Shown: positions 31,688 through 41,037 of the stretch, piece after piece
Numbering within the stretch: the stretch's first letter is position 1
Layout of the letters: each line of letters begins with the position of its first letter
Source of the DNA: an uncultured Clostridia bacterium
GTDB lineage: Bacteria; Bacillota; Clostridia; Christensenellales; Borkfalkiaceae
Length of the DNA stretch: 46,342 nucleotides
Direction of reading: 5' to 3'
Assembly (NCBI GenBank): GCA_944372075.1
Contig: CALVYJ010000155.1
Span: forward strand, 1-46,342
Notes under the pieces: model-generated
What the model saw: only the letters and a program-made list of their open reading frames with translations
What the model was told of the DNA's origin: nothing
Database searches by the model: none
Position numbers and translations under genes: made by a program

Positions 31688-31713
31688 GCTTTGCGCCGCG
31701 CGCGGCGCAAAGC
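31688..31713. other. Perfect 26-base palindrome
   Basis: GCTTTGCGCCGCG followed immediately by its exact reverse complement. In RNA this gives a very stable GC-rich hairpin, but neither strand has a T-run after it. It may be transcript-stabilising, a weak terminator or a protein-binding site. The rest of the gap to 31850 is GC-rich and purine-rich, and I found no convincing promoter in it. Confidence 0.6.
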
Positions 31714-31850
31714 GTGCAGAGGCGGAGAGAAAACGGGAAACCGTGAAGGGGCGCGGCGGGAGCGAACAAGAGCGAAACGCGCGGCGAAAAAGAGCAACAA
31801 GGGAGCGCGGCGCGCGGCGCGGCGCACAGAAAATTCGGATTGGAAGTAAT

Positions 31851-33440
31851 ATGGTGAAACGGTTAAAGATTTTACTGTTATTTCTCGGGATCGGGGCGCT
31901 CGGTGCAGGGGCGGCAGCCTGTGCAACGATGAGCGTACCGGAGGAATACGAAGAGCAGGGATACGCGATCACGGTATCGTACGATCCCAACGGGGGGTTA
32001 TTTTTGGGGCGTGACGGCGTAACGATCGTCGACATGTTCAACCCTGCGGAATACGAAAAGGATGCGCAGGGGAACGTGCAGATCCGGCTGACCGATCCGG
32101 TGAGCAAGAATCGTCCGTCGGGCAGCAGTTCGGAGAGCATCGTGCTGACGCGGTCGGGCTATTTTCTGGCGGGCTGGTATAAGACGCGCAATTTAACGGT
32201 CAACGCGCAGGGAAATCCGATCGACGAAAGCGGAGCGGAGCTGGAGGCGAGGGAGGACGGAACGTACGTGCTTGCCGGGACGGAGACGGAGGGATACCCC
32301 GCGTACACCTATGCGGACATGTGGGATTTTGAGACGGACAAGCTGGTGTACAACGAGAGCGACGGCGAGTATTCTCTGACGCTGTATGCCTGCTGGATCC
32401 CGTATTTTGAATTTAACTATTATTACGAAGAGAACGGGGAATGGGTCAACTACGGCACGACGGATTTCGACTATAAGACGACCAATCAGGAAGGCTCTTC
32501 GAGTGCGGATCGGGATACGATCTGGATACCCCGCTGGAACGACGGCGCGATGGAATACACGCACCCGTACCAAGACGACAGCGAGTTCAGTTTCCCGAGC
32601 CGAGATAACTATACGTTTGCGGCGGCGTATGCCGATGCGGAGCGCACGCAGCCGATCGAAGAAACGCTGGTGCATCCGGGAACGATCGATTACGAGACGG
32701 GCACGGCAATCGATCGGGTGCAGAACGTGTATGTAGATTTTGTGGAAGGCACGCGCTATCGCATCGAGCAGGCGGAGCAGCTTTCCAGGCACGGCGATGC
32801 GGACGGCTGGTACGAAATTCTTGCCGATCTGGACTTTAAGAACGGCGAAGTGACCTGGCCTGCGCTGTTGAGTACGAATGAATTTTCCGGCAAATTTTAC
32901 AGCGCGGAAGGGGAGAATTTCACCCTTTCCAACATTGCCGTCACGCACAGCAACGCGACGTCGCTGCGCGGCGGGCTGTTCGGCGCGATCGCGCAGGGTG
33001 CGATCGTCGAGAACGTTTCCTTTGAAAACGTGACCTTTGATCTCGCATATACGGGCGCGCGGCTGCGCGACACGGCGTTCGGGGTCTTTGCGGGCTTCAT
33101 CGAAGAGGGGGCGCAGATCGAAGGGGTAACGCTTGCGGGCGCGCAGATGCGCATCGGCGCCATCACGCTGGGCAGCGGATATGCCCTTCATCTCGTGGCG
33201 AACGGAGACAGCTCCGGAATCGAACTTTTACAGGACGTATCGCTCGTCATATACGGCGCGCAGCTGATCGACGACGAATACAATTATACGATCGAATTCG
33301 TCCGCGACGCAAACGGAGATGCGCTGCGTCCGAACGTTCAAGTCAGTAACACCGGTGAAATCAGCATTACATTTGTCACTACGGTTCGAACAAACACCGC
33401 GTTTTATGAAATAAATTACAGGGAGGCAGAGAATGCTTAA
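31851..33440 (+). CDS. Lipoprotein with InlB-like repeat and GLUG-like region, upstream of opp
   Basis: 529 residues. ATG 31851 starts a clear lipoprotein signal ending AAAC (Cys24); the GGAAG ribosome site is weak. The open frame from 31743 would add 36 Arg-rich residues before the signal and is rejected. About residues 38-165 contain an InlB B-type module with YDPNGG and FLAGWY and a closing LYACW. About 290-470 look like GLUG-type adhesin repeats, with FSGKFYS, RGGLFGAIAQGA and FGVFAGFIEEGA segments. The end is beta-rich without an anchor. The last eight bases overlap the start of the binding-protein gene, so it is translationally linked to the opp operon. It may be an accessory surface protein that presents substrates to the transporter; that is inference from position. 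Confidence 0.85.
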   Translation: MVKRLKILLLFLGIGALGAGAAACATMSVPEEYEEQGYAITVSYDPNGGLFLGRDGVTIVDMFNPAEYEKDAQGNVQIRLTDPVSKNRPSGSSSESIVLTRSGYFLAGWYKTRNLTVNAQGNPIDESGAELEAREDGTYVLAGTETEGYPAYTYADMWDFETDKLVYNESDGEYSLTLYACWIPYFEFNYYYEENGEWVNYGTTDFDYKTTNQEGSSSADRDTIWIPRWNDGAMEYTHPYQDDSEFSFPSRDNYTFAAAYADAERTQPIEETLVHPGTIDYETGTAIDRVQNVYVDFVEGTRYRIEQAEQLSRHGDADGWYEILADLDFKNGEVTWPALLSTNEFSGKFYSAEGENFTLSNIAVTHSNATSLRGGLFGAIAQGAIVENVSFENVTFDLAYTGARLRDTAFGVFAGFIEEGAQIEGVTLAGAQMRIGAITLGSGYALHLVANGDSSGIELLQDVSLVIYGAQLIDDEYNYTIEFVRDANGDALRPNVQVSNTGEISITFVTTVRTNTAFYEINYREAENA

Positions 33441-36042
33441 AAGAAGAGGAAGAGGGATCGTTGCGTTGCTGATGGGTTGTGCGCTCATGGCAGGGCTCGT
33501 TCTCCCGCTTACGGCATGCAGCAGTAAAAAAGATAGTATCGTTATCATGACGGAGGAATTGAGCGGTCTGTTCAATCCGTTTTACGCAACGTCCGGCACG
33601 GATATGGACGTGGTGGGCTTGACGCAGATCGGCATGCTCAGCACCGATGCGAACGGAAAGCCGGTTGCCGGCGACGACGAGAGCACGGTCGTGAAGGATT
33701 TTCAATACGTGACCGAGGGAACGGGCACGGACGCAAAGACCGTCTACACCTTCGTCATCAAAAACGGGCTGAAGTTTTCGGACGGAAAGCCCCTGACGAT
33801 GAACGACGTCATGTTCAACATCTATGAATATCTCGATCCGGTCTACACGGGTTCGTCCACGATGTATTCCATCGACATCGAGGGTCTGACGCAGTATCGT
33901 ACGCAGACCAACCAGTCGGGCGACGACGGCGAAACGGAGTCGCAGATCTCCTCGCAGGCGGCGGGCATGGCGCTCGTGCGGATCCTGGAGATGGTGGATA
34001 TCTACGAGATCAACGGCAGACTTTCTTCCACATCCTCCTCGTTCAGCTTGAGCGAAGAGGAGATGCGCAACGCGATCAACGAATGGACGGTCAGCGAGGG
34101 GTATATGGACGCCGTCGCCACGGACAGCGAGCAGGCGACCTGGACGGAAGCCGACTATCGCAATCAGCTTCTCGAGGACTACGCCACCACGCTTGACACC
34201 TTCAAAGAGGAGTTGGAATCGGACTACATCGCGGCGCTTGAGTCGTATGATACGAGCACGGCGCCCTACGACAAATGGAAAGAGGAGATCGACAACGATA
34301 TCTTCAAATTCTTCCTCTACGAAGGGTACATCACTCCCAAATATAAACAGGTCAACGGCAGAGACGACAAGACGGTCATCGAGAGTTTCGACAACGCGAG
34401 CATCGTCGACCGCATCACCACGAAGGAAGCGGCGATCGAGCGCGTTTACAACGACACGGTCACGTCCGGTCTGAACGCCATTCTCACCCAGTGGGGAACG
34501 GCGGGCACGCTGCAGACGCTGTACGCGGCGGACGCGACGGGTATTCTCCTGCGCAACCGCTTGGGCGACGACGGCAAGCTGCTCTTCCCCAACATTTCGG
34601 GCGTCGTATCGCTCGGCCATACCACCAACACGGCGTCGGTCAGCGTAAACGGCAAGGAATACACCGTGGCGCACGATCACAATGCGGACGGCACGCCCGC
34701 ATCCGCCGATACCTACGACGTATTGCAGATCACGGTCAACGGCACGGACCCGAAGGCCATCTATAACTTCGGCTTCACCGTCGCTCCCGCGCATTACTAT
34801 ACCGCGGACGAGGAGAATCCCGAAGGCAGGACCATCGATATCGCGAACAACCAGTTCGGCGTAGAGTACGCCAGCTCCGATTTCCAGCAGAGCGTCATCC
34901 AGTCGCGTGAGCACGTCGAAGTGCCGGTCGGGGCAGGCCCGTTTGCGGCAACCGACCGCGACAACAACGATTCGCCGTCCGGAGCCGCGTTCTGGAGCCA
35001 GAACGTCGTCTACTTCAAGGCGAACGACAACTTCATGTTCGACGTCAAGGCGAAAAAACTGCGCATGCAGGTCGTCGGCGCATCCGACGCCATCGACGTA
35101 CTTGCCAGCGGCGCCGTCGATTACGTCGTTCCGCAGTTCACCAAAGACAACGCCGACCGCCTCTCCGCTATGGAAAAGGACGGGTTCGTCAGCCTGGATA
35201 CCTGGCAGCTCGGCTACGGCTATATCGGCATCAACGCGGGCAAAGTTCCCAACGTCAATATCCGCCGCGCGATCATGTCGGCGATGAACACCTCGCTCGC
35301 TACCTCCTATTACCAGGCAGGCACGTGCGTGACCATCGATTGGCCGATGTCGCGCGTGAGCTGGGCATATCCGTTTGCCGCCGACGGCGTAACCTCCGAA
35401 CAGAACGGCAAACCGTACACGCAGTGGACGACGGAGTCCGCCGCGGAAAAGAAGATCACCGAATACATGAACGCCGCGGGCGTAAGCGCGGGCGATTCGC
35501 AGTTGAGCATCACCTTCACTATCGCGGGCGCGTCCATCACCGAGCATCCCTGCTATAGCGTATTCCGCCAGGCGCAGGAGATCCTCAGGAATATGGGCTG
35601 GGATATCGAACTCAAAGCAGACTCGCAGGCGTTGACCAAACTTGCCACGGGCTCCCTCGAAGTGTGGGCGGCGGCTTGGGGTTCCACGGTCGACCCGGAT
35701 ATGTATCAGGTTTACCACATGAATTCCTCGGCTACCTCGGTGTACGCTTGGGGGTATCGCGAGATCAAGAGCAACACCACGCTGTACAGCTATGAATACG
35801 GCATCATCCGCGAGTTGAGCAGCATCATCGACGATGCGCGCGAGAGCATGGACGAGGCGGTCAGAAAGCCGCTGTACAAAGAGGCGATGAGCCTCGTGCT
35901 CGATCTTGCCGTCGAACTGCCCGTCTATCAGAGACAGGAACTGTTTGCTTACAACAGCAAGACCGTTGCCGGCTTCAACGAAGACGTCAACCCGTATTCC
36001 TCGCCCTTGGAAAAGGTCTGGGAACTGGAACTGATCGCGTGA
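33433..36042 (+). CDS. oppA: Oligopeptide ABC transporter substrate-binding lipoprotein, enlarged
   Basis: 869 residues, about 300 more than a usual family-5 solute-binding protein. ATG 33433 follows GGGAGG and overlaps the previous stop. The signal ends LTAC (Cys29). The family signature FSDGKPLTMNDVMF lies near residues 115-128. The next conserved motif, GAGPF (500-504), normally follows within about 80 residues. The intervening insert is helical and acidic in its first half, then beta-like around 395-450. The C-terminal lobe is normal. It captures extracellular peptides for the permease encoded next. Whether the insert widens substrate range or contacts other surface proteins is unknown. 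Dipeptide or other substrates cannot be excluded from sequence alone. Confidence 0.93.
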   Translation: MLKRRGRGIVALLMGCALMAGLVLPLTACSSKKDSIVIMTEELSGLFNPFYATSGTDMDVVGLTQIGMLSTDANGKPVAGDDESTVVKDFQYVTEGTGTDAKTVYTFVIKNGLKFSDGKPLTMNDVMFNIYEYLDPVYTGSSTMYSIDIEGLTQYRTQTNQSGDDGETESQISSQAAGMALVRILEMVDIYEINGRLSSTSSSFSLSEEEMRNAINEWTVSEGYMDAVATDSEQATWTEADYRNQLLEDYATTLDTFKEELESDYIAALESYDTSTAPYDKWKEEIDNDIFKFFLYEGYITPKYKQVNGRDDKTVIESFDNASIVDRITTKEAAIERVYNDTVTSGLNAILTQWGTAGTLQTLYAADATGILLRNRLGDDGKLLFPNISGVVSLGHTTNTASVSVNGKEYTVAHDHNADGTPASADTYDVLQITVNGTDPKAIYNFGFTVAPAHYYTADEENPEGRTIDIANNQFGVEYASSDFQQSVIQSREHVEVPVGAGPFAATDRDNNDSPSGAAFWSQNVVYFKANDNFMFDVKAKKLRMQVVGASDAIDVLASGAVDYVVPQFTKDNADRLSAMEKDGFVSLDTWQLGYGYIGINAGKVPNVNIRRAIMSAMNTSLATSYYQAGTCVTIDWPMSRVSWAYPFAADGVTSEQNGKPYTQWTTESAAEKKITEYMNAAGVSAGDSQLSITFTIAGASITEHPCYSVFRQAQEILRNMGWDIELKADSQALTKLATGSLEVWAAAWGSTVDPDMYQVYHMNSSATSVYAWGYREIKSNTTLYSYEYGIIRELSSIIDDARESMDEAVRKPLYKEAMSLVLDLAVELPVYQRQELFAYNSKTVAGFNEDVNPYSSPLEKVWELELIA

Positions 36043-36065
36043 TCGATACATTACGGTAAACAGCA

Positions 36066-37052
36066 ATGCTGATATATACACTGAAAAGAATCATCATTTC
36101 AATCTTTTTGCTGCTCGGCGTTTCCGTCATTCTCTACGTCTTGCTTCGCTGCATGCCCACCGACTTTGTCGAGAACAAGATTCTCGCCCTTGTGCAGAAC
36201 GGCAACGAAGTGAGCGAGGAATTCATCCAACAGATGTACAGCACCTACGGGCTGGACGGAAACATCTTCGTCGGGTACTTCACGTGGCTGGGAAACGTAT
36301 TCCGCGGCGATTTCGGAAGCAGTTTCATCAGCCAGCGTCCCGTGTTGAGCGAGATCTTCAACGCGGACAGGATCGGCACCTCCTTTTTTGTTGCGGCAGT
36401 GGCGACCGTGTTTGAGTTCATGATCGCCATTCCGCTCGGCATCACGGCGGCGACGCATCAGTATTCGGTGCGCGACTACGTCGTGACCGTGCTCGTTCTG
36501 ATCGGCATATCGCTGCCCTCCTTCTTTTTCGGACAGATGCTCAAAGACATCTTTGCCAACAAGCTGGGATGGCTGCCCGTATCGGGCATGACCTCTGCCG
36601 GATCGACGTTGACGGGCATTCAGGCGGTCGGCGACTATATCTGGCACATGATCCTGCCGATCCTCACGGTCGTGATTTTGAGCATCGGCTCGCGCATGCG
36701 CATGACCAGAACGAACATGCTGGAAGTTTTGAATTCCGACTATATCCGCACGGCGCGCGCCAAGGGACTGAACGAGCGCAAGGTGATCTACAAGCACGCT
36801 TTCCGCAACACGATGATCCCGCTGGTGACGAGTCTGGCGGGGCTGATCCCGTCGCTGTTCAGCGGCGCGATGATCACCGAGCAGGTGTTCAGTCTTACGG
36901 GTATCGGCAGCTACGCGTTGAACGCGATGCAGCAGGGCGATATCCCCGTGATCATGACGTACAACATGTTTTTGGCGTGCCTGTCGGTATTGGGCGTGTT
37001 GATGGCGGATTTGATGTATGCGGTGGTAGATCCGCGCGTCAAACTCGTATAG
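36066..37052 (+). CDS. oppB: Oligopeptide ABC transporter permease, OppB type
   Basis: 328 residues, typical length. The first helix (about 9-29) is followed by an extracellular loop with TYGLDGNIFVGYFTWLGNV, characteristic of OppB/DppB, and five more helices. The EAA loop that docks on the ATPases reads DYIRTARAKGLNERKVIYKH. It ends PRVKL, as usual for this family. The gene starts 23 bases after oppA with a poor ribosome site, so it may depend on translation of oppA. It forms half of the membrane channel with OppC. Confidence 0.96.
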   Translation: MLIYTLKRIIISIFLLLGVSVILYVLLRCMPTDFVENKILALVQNGNEVSEEFIQQMYSTYGLDGNIFVGYFTWLGNVFRGDFGSSFISQRPVLSEIFNADRIGTSFFVAAVATVFEFMIAIPLGITAATHQYSVRDYVVTVLVLIGISLPSFFFGQMLKDIFANKLGWLPVSGMTSAGSTLTGIQAVGDYIWHMILPILTVVILSIGSRMRMTRTNMLEVLNSDYIRTARAKGLNERKVIYKHAFRNTMIPLVTSLAGLIPSLFSGAMITEQVFSLTGIGSYALNAMQQGDIPVIMTYNMFLACLSVLGVLMADLMYAVVDPRVKLV

Positions 37053-37062
37053 AGAGGGCGGT

Positions 37063-38160
37063 ATGGAAAAAGACAGAGAGCAATGGAAGGAGGGCGAAGC
37101 GCCGGCGGAGCCGACGGCAGACGCGGCGCTGGCGCTGGAAGGCGTAGTGGACGGAGAGACGATCGAAGACTCCGAAACGCCTTTGGATAAAAACTTAAAG
37201 CTGATGTCTCCGATGCGGATGGTACTGCGGCGGTTTTTCCGTTCGAAGTTATCCATTGCGGGCATACTGATGCTGGCGTTTCTGGTATTGTTCAGCTGGG
37301 TCGGGCCGGTGATCTACGATGCCTGGGGCGAGACGGAGGTCGACCGTTCGGGCTCATACAGTTACAGCGACGAGGTAGTGATCGGCGACGACGGAAAGGA
37401 ATTTGTGCAGTTGATCGTCACGCACGATTCGATCAACGCGCTGGCTTTGCCCTCGTCGGAGCACATACTCGGCACGGACGAGCAGGGGATGGACGTATTC
37501 ACGCGACTGATGTACGGCGGCAGGCTGTCGCTGACGCTGAGTTTTTTGGCGGTATTGCTGACGTCGTTTATCGGCATAGTCATGGGAGGCATAGCGGGTT
37601 TTTACGGCGGAGTGATCGACAACGTGATCATGCGATTGTGCGACATACTGATGTGTTTCCCGACGCTGCCGCTGATGTTGATACTGGGCACGGTGCTGGA
37701 CGCGAACGGCGTAGATCCGCAATACTACATATATTTATTGATGGGGCTGGTGTCGCTGTGGTCGTGGACGGGCATGGCGCGGCTGGTGCGCGGGCAGATC
37801 TTATATCTGCGCGAGCAGGAATACATGGTAGCGGCGGAGGCGATGGGATATTCGACGATGCGGCGGATCTTCAAGCATCTGATTCCGAACGTATTGCCGC
37901 AGATCCTGGTCACGATGACGTTGTCGTTGGGCAGCATGATCCTGTACGAATCGACGCTGTCGTATTTGGGTCTGGGCGTGCAGATCCCGTACGCATCGTG
38001 GGGCACGATGGTAGAAGTCATATCGCGGCGCAGTGATATTTTGCAGAATTATCCGTTTGTGTGGGTGCCGTCGGGCATCTGCATCGTGATAGCCGTACTG
38101 GGCTTCAACTTTATCGGAGACGGACTGCGCGACGCGTTGGATCCGAAGCAGAGGCGATGA
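37063..38160 (+). CDS. oppC: Oligopeptide ABC transporter permease, OppC type
   Basis: 365 residues, longer than usual because of a charged N-terminal cytoplasmic extension of about 65 residues. The first helix is at about 66-86. The extracellular loop that follows carries HILGTDEQGMDVFTR, the OppC/DppC hallmark, preceded by an extra stretch of about 30 residues. The EAA loop reads EYMVAAEAMGYSTMRRIFKH. The end, GDGLRDALDPKQRR, is standard. It starts 10 bases after oppB with GAGAGGGCGG upstream and pairs with OppB as the second half of the channel. Confidence 0.96.
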   Translation: MEKDREQWKEGEAPAEPTADAALALEGVVDGETIEDSETPLDKNLKLMSPMRMVLRRFFRSKLSIAGILMLAFLVLFSWVGPVIYDAWGETEVDRSGSYSYSDEVVIGDDGKEFVQLIVTHDSINALALPSSEHILGTDEQGMDVFTRLMYGGRLSLTLSFLAVLLTSFIGIVMGGIAGFYGGVIDNVIMRLCDILMCFPTLPLMLILGTVLDANGVDPQYYIYLLMGLVSLWSWTGMARLVRGQILYLREQEYMVAAEAMGYSTMRRIFKHLIPNVLPQILVTMTLSLGSMILYESTLSYLGLGVQIPYASWGTMVEVISRRSDILQNYPFVWVPSGICIVIAVLGFNFIGDGLRDALDPKQRR

Positions 38161-38162
38161 GC

Positions 38163-39518
38163 ATGAAGAGAGAGAAAGAAAAACAGGTCGAATCGGAACC
38201 CAAGAGAGAGGGCAGCACGAAGCATTATCTGACGGGCAAGGAAGCGCGGGCGATCGCCAAAGCGAACAACAAGGAGATGCGTCGGCTGGAGAAAGAGAAG
38301 CGTCGCAAGGTACCGATGAGCGCGTACGTGACGCAGATGAAGGACGAGCGCAACATACTGGAGATCGAAGATCTGCATTCCTATTTTTTCACCGATCAAG
38401 GCGTAGTGAAGGCGGTAAACGGCGTGAGTTTCGAAGTGCCGATGAACGCGACGGTCGGGGTTGTAGGCGAATCGGGTTGCGGCAAGTCGGTCACGTCGAT
38501 GTCGGTGATGCGGCTGTTGCAGGGGCCGACGGGGCAGATCGTGAGCGGCTCGATCCGATTCAAGGCGCTGCATTATAAGCGCGACGAAGCGGGGAAACTG
38601 ATTCCCGTCTACGAGCGAGACGAGCGGGGCGAGATCGTATATGAAACGCAGGTGAGCAAGGACGGGAAGGTTGTTACCAAGCCGAAGCAAAAGCGCGATG
38701 AAAACGGGATCGGGGAATACGAGACGGAAGAGCGCGTATTCGACATAGCGAAGATGCCGATGCAGGAGATGTACCGACTGCGCGGCAGACAGATGTCGAT
38801 GGTATTCCAGGAGCCGATGACGTCGCTCAATCCGGTCTTTACGATCGGCAACCAACTCGACGAAGTGACGCTCATCCACGTCCCGGACGCGACGAAGGAA
38901 TTTGCGAAGAAGCGATCGATCGAGATGTTGAATCTTGTGGGCATAGCGATGCCGGAGCGGGTGTACGCGTCCTATCCGCACGAATTATCGGGCGGAATGC
39001 GGCAGCGCGTGATGATCGCGATGGCGTTGGCGTGCGAGCCGCGGCTGATCATAGCGGACGAGCCGACGACGGCGCTGGACGTGACCATTCAGGCGCAGAT
39101 TTTGAATTTATTTAACGAATTAAAGCGAAAGATCAACGGATCGATCCTGCTGATCACGCACGATCTGGGCGTGATAGCGGAGATGGCGGACTATGTTGTG
39201 GTGATGTATGCGGGCAAGATCATCGAGCGCGGCACGGCGTCGGAGATATTCCACAACCCGCTGCATCCGTACACGCAGGGTTTACAAAAATCCAAGCCGA
39301 CGATGAAATCGCAGGTAGAGGAGCTGTTCAACATACCGGGCAACGTACCGAACCCGATCGACATGCCGAACTACTGTTATTTCAAGGAACGTTGCACGAA
39401 GTGCATCAAGAAATGTTCGGGAGAGTACCCGCAGATGGTGCAAGTGAGTCCCACGCATTACGTGGCGTGCCATCTCTATGAAGGGCGGGAGCAAAAGGAC
39501 GGAAATGGAAGAGAATAA
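38163..39518 (+). CDS. oppD: Oligopeptide ABC transporter ATPase, OppD type
   Basis: 451 residues from ATG 38163. The in-frame ATG 38157 overlaps the oppC stop (ATGA) but lies only two bases from GCAGAGG, whereas 38163 has eight, so I prefer 38163. A basic, helical N-terminal extension of about 55 residues precedes the ATPase fold. Walker A is GESGCGKS (102-109) and the signature LSGGM is at 275-279. Walker B IIADEP and the switch His follow. About 60 extra charged residues (about 137-197) sit between Walker A and the Q-loop, absent in typical OppD. The C-terminal oligo/HPY domain has Cys405, Cys411, Cys418 and Cys436, matching the pattern that binds a 4Fe-4S cluster in the mycobacterial OppABCD structure, plus Cys414. 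Confidence 0.95.
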   Translation: MKREKEKQVESEPKREGSTKHYLTGKEARAIAKANNKEMRRLEKEKRRKVPMSAYVTQMKDERNILEIEDLHSYFFTDQGVVKAVNGVSFEVPMNATVGVVGESGCGKSVTSMSVMRLLQGPTGQIVSGSIRFKALHYKRDEAGKLIPVYERDERGEIVYETQVSKDGKVVTKPKQKRDENGIGEYETEERVFDIAKMPMQEMYRLRGRQMSMVFQEPMTSLNPVFTIGNQLDEVTLIHVPDATKEFAKKRSIEMLNLVGIAMPERVYASYPHELSGGMRQRVMIAMALACEPRLIIADEPTTALDVTIQAQILNLFNELKRKINGSILLITHDLGVIAEMADYVVVMYAGKIIERGTASEIFHNPLHPYTQGLQKSKPTMKSQVEELFNIPGNVPNPIDMPNYCYFKERCTKCIKKCSGEYPQMVQVSPTHYVACHLYEGREQKDGNGRE

Positions 39519-40611
39519 AAAGACGAACGAGCAGGCGGCGGAAAATTTCGCGGGATACGACGACGAAGCGGAGCGGCTTCGCGAGCAGAGCGAAAGTGCG
39601 GCGCAGGCGCAAGAGGATACGAAAGCGCCGGCCGATCCGGACTCGATCCTGGAAGTTCGGCATTTGAAAAAATATTTCACGTTAAAAAAGACGTTGGCGG
39701 GCAAGCCGATCAGCACGTTAAAGGCGGTAGACGACGTATCGTTCAAGGTACACGCGGGCGAGACGCTGGGCATCGTCGGGGAATCGGGCTGCGGCAAGAC
39801 GACGATGGGCAGAACGATCCTGAACCTTTACCGTCCCACGTCGGGGCAGGTCTTTTTCGAGGGGGTAGACATAGCGGGATTCAAGTCCGCGCAGATGCGT
39901 CCGCTCCGCACGAAGATGCAGATCGTCTTTCAAGATCCGTACTCGTCGCTGCCGCCGCGCAGCACGGTAGGCGGGATTTTGGCGGAGGCGGCGCGGGTAC
40001 ACAAGATCGTACCGAATGCGCAAATTAAGGACTACGTATTGTCGGTTATGGAAAAATGCGGGCTTCGCGACTACTATTACGAGCGATATCCGCACGAATT
40101 TTCGGGCGGGCAGCGCCAGCGTATCTGCATAGCGCGGGCGCTGGTGGTGAACCCCTCGTTCGTGGTATGCGACGAGCCTGTATCGGCGCTGGACGTATCC
40201 ATACAGGCGCAGATCATCAATCTTTTGAAGAAACTGCAAAAGGAGCGCAAGCTCACGTATCTGTTCATCTCGCACGATCTGTCGGTCGTCAAGCACATAT
40301 CGGACAAGATCGGGGTGATGTATCTGGGCTCGATGGTCGAATACGGCGACAAAGCGCGCATATTCGACAATCCGATGCACCCGTACACGCAGGCGCTGTT
40401 TTCGGCGGTGCCGAACCCGAATCCGGACGAGAAGGTCGAGCGCATTCTCTTGTCGGGCGACATACCTTCGCCGGCGAATCCGCCGCTCGGCTGCAAATTC
40501 CACACGCGCTGTCCGCGTGCGATGGAGATCTGCAGTCACATTGCGCCGCAGTACCGAGAATACGAAAAAGGTCATTATGTAGCGTGTCATTGTTACGCGC
40601 AGGAGGACTGA
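39505..40611 (+). CDS. oppF: Oligopeptide ABC transporter ATPase, OppF type
   Basis: 368 residues. ATG 39505 follows AAAAGGA by five bases and overlaps the oppD end by 14; an ATG at 39478 is possible but has no good ribosome site. A variable acidic tail of about 45 residues precedes the ATPase. Walker A GESGCGKT is at 92-99, the signature FSGGQ at 199-203, then Walker B VVCDEP and the switch His in ISHD. Cys330, Cys336, Cys343 and Cys361 keep the C-x5-C-x6-C-x17-C spacing seen in OppD. It pairs with OppD as the second nucleotide-binding subunit energising uptake. The next gene begins within its stop codon (TGATG). Confidence 0.96.
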   Translation: MEENKKTNEQAAENFAGYDDEAERLREQSESAAQAQEDTKAPADPDSILEVRHLKKYFTLKKTLAGKPISTLKAVDDVSFKVHAGETLGIVGESGCGKTTMGRTILNLYRPTSGQVFFEGVDIAGFKSAQMRPLRTKMQIVFQDPYSSLPPRSTVGGILAEAARVHKIVPNAQIKDYVLSVMEKCGLRDYYYERYPHEFSGGQRQRICIARALVVNPSFVVCDEPVSALDVSIQAQIINLLKKLQKERKLTYLFISHDLSVVKHISDKIGVMYLGSMVEYGDKARIFDNPMHPYTQALFSAVPNPNPDEKVERILLSGDIPSPANPPLGCKFHTRCPRAMEICSHIAPQYREYEKGHYVACHCYAQED

Positions 40612-40853
40612 TGGCAAAGAAGACCAAGCAAGACAAGCCCAAGGTGGTCTATTACGACGATAACAGCACCATAGCGGACATGTCGAACCTGCCGCGCGCG
40701 CAAAAAAAGAACCCGAACGCGCCGCCGCGATCGAGTTTCAAGGCAAAGCTCAAGACCTATTTTTCGGCGGTCAAGCTGATGCTGCTTCCGATGTGTGTGG
40801 TTTTGTTTGTGTTGGCGGTGTTATTTTTGATTTTGATGCTTGCCGCCCGCTGA
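40611..40853 (+). CDS. Small single-helix membrane protein at the end of the opp operon
   Basis: 80 residues. A perfect AGGAGG (40601-40606) sits four bases before ATG 40611, and the start overlaps the oppF stop. The N-terminal half is polar, with VVYYDD and TIADMS segments followed by a Lys/Arg/Pro-rich stretch. One hydrophobic helix spans about 56-79 at the C-terminus, predicting a tail-anchored or N-in topology. No enzyme motif is seen. Tight coupling suggests a role with the transporter, such as a small accessory or stability subunit, but it could be an independent housekeeping membrane protein. I recognise no named family. Confidence 0.82.
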   Translation: MAKKTKQDKPKVVYYDDNSTIADMSNLPRAQKKNPNAPPRSSFKAKLKTYFSAVKLMLLPMCVVLFVLAVLFLILMLAAR

Positions 40854-40865
40854 AGCGGGCGGCAA
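40840..40865 (+). terminator. GC-rich hairpin at the end of the opp operon, terminator-like without a U-tract
   Basis: TTGCCGCCCGC at 40840-40850 pairs perfectly with GCGGGCGGCAA at 40855-40865 around a TGAA loop. The stop codon of the 80-residue gene lies in that loop. Downstream sequence is AACTGCCCTTTTC, so the T-run is short and distant. It may still end or stabilise the operon transcript. Confidence 0.55.
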
Positions 40866-40938
40866 AACTGCCCTTTTCGCGGCGCGAAACGCGGGAGCGG
40901 AAGAGGCGGAAACCGATATGAAAAAGCGGACGAAAAAA

Positions 40939-40947
40939 TGTGGATAA
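40939..40947 (-). promoter_or_regulatory. DnaA-box-like motif (TTATCCACA on the - strand)
   Basis: The + strand reads TGTGGATAA, the exact reverse complement of the classical DnaA box. An AT-rich stretch (40985-41040) follows. A chance match to nine bases is possible, but two more TCCACA motifs lie 150-170 bases away. Confidence 0.4.
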
Positions 40948-41037
40948 GTGTTCAAAAACGGTACCCCAATATATGGTAGTTTCGCCAAAATTATATATAC
41001 TATAACAAATTTACCAGAAAAAAATATCACAAAATAG

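Noticed and set aside
31181-32140. - strand open frames across the 82-base repeats
   Set aside because: The unit lacks stops in all three - strand frames because the + strand is purine-rich. The period shifts the frame each copy, so no conserved protein repeat results.
40056-40610. 265-codon open frame ending at 40853
   Set aside because: Its first 185 codons are the wrong frame of oppF; only the last 80 codons, from ATG 40611 with AGGAGG, are a real gene.
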